Shown: positions 63,963-64,000 of the stretch, piece after piece
Layout: each line of letters begins with the position of its first letter
Numbering within the stretch: position 1 is the stretch's first letter
Assembly: GCF_020035535.1 (NCBI RefSeq)
Contig: NZ_CP083349.1
Coordinates: 1,302,001 to 1,366,000, forward strand
Origin: Ensifer adhaerens
GTDB taxonomy: Bacteria; Pseudomonadota; Alphaproteobacteria; Rhizobiales; Rhizobiaceae
Length of the DNA stretch: 64,000 nt
Reading direction: 5' to 3'
Position numbers and translations under genes: made by a program
The notes under the pieces: generated by a model
The model's input: only the letters and a program-made list of their open reading frames with translations
Databases searched by the model: none
Told to the model about the DNA's origin: nothing

Positions 63963-64000
63963 GAGACTCTCTAATTAGTAGACGCTTTAGTTTGGTATAT

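Overview
This window looks like the main chromosome of a Rhizobiales alphaproteobacterium, most likely Sinorhizobium/Ensifer. The evidence is gene content and order: exoR beside cls, a fused secDF, lpxI in the lipid A cluster, popZ next to tolC and valS, erpA-dgt-argS-SPOR-nagZ-scpAB-tatABC-serS-surE in a row, GC-rich codon use, and sRNA genes of the rhizobial alpha-r14 type. The species assignment is inference; no search was possible.

Layout. 1-5891 is an envelope operon: the 3' part of bamA, then lpxD, fabZ, lpxA, lpxI and lpxB, several overlapping by a few bases. gltA (minus) converges on it. 7690-14393 carries comEC, exbB-exbD, a PCMT-family methyltransferase and tolC. popZ and valS follow (14574-18352), then a FadL-type outer-membrane protein, exoR, xthA (minus), cls and erpA (minus). 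24505-38607 is a long housekeeping series: dgt, argS, a SPOR-domain membrane protein, nagZ, scpA-scpB, an orphan ABC ATPase, tatABC, serS, surE, followed by pcm. Next come an unknown gene behind a CtrA-like box, a LysM/LytM lipoprotein whose LytM domain has lost its metal and catalytic residues, a DUF815 ATPase (minus), yajC-secDF, a Mth938-like gene and a squalene/phytoene-synthase-like (NDUFAF6-like) gene, then trmFO (minus).

49500-50930 is a regulatory RNA region: two 47-codon DUF1127 genes and, on the same (minus) strand, two tandem small RNA genes. Each RNA is predicted to fold into three hairpins that display CUCCUCC (anti-Shine-Dalgarno) loops, the architecture of the alpha-r14/cuckoo (CcsR) family.

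51211-59840 returns to core genes: a DUF2157/GDYXXLXY membrane pair, tRNA-Leu(UAG), tig, an exo/endonuclease-fold protein, sthA, corA and a zinc-ribbon metallopeptidase. From about 60100 the core order breaks: only the C-terminal end of radC remains. It is followed by an accessory stretch with an HNH-type protein, two AlpA-like HTH proteins (one N-terminally short), a short HTH-like ORF, unassigned sequence and a doxX-tetR pair. The segment reads as an integrated and partly decayed element. The HNH gene is the best candidate for a little-described function.
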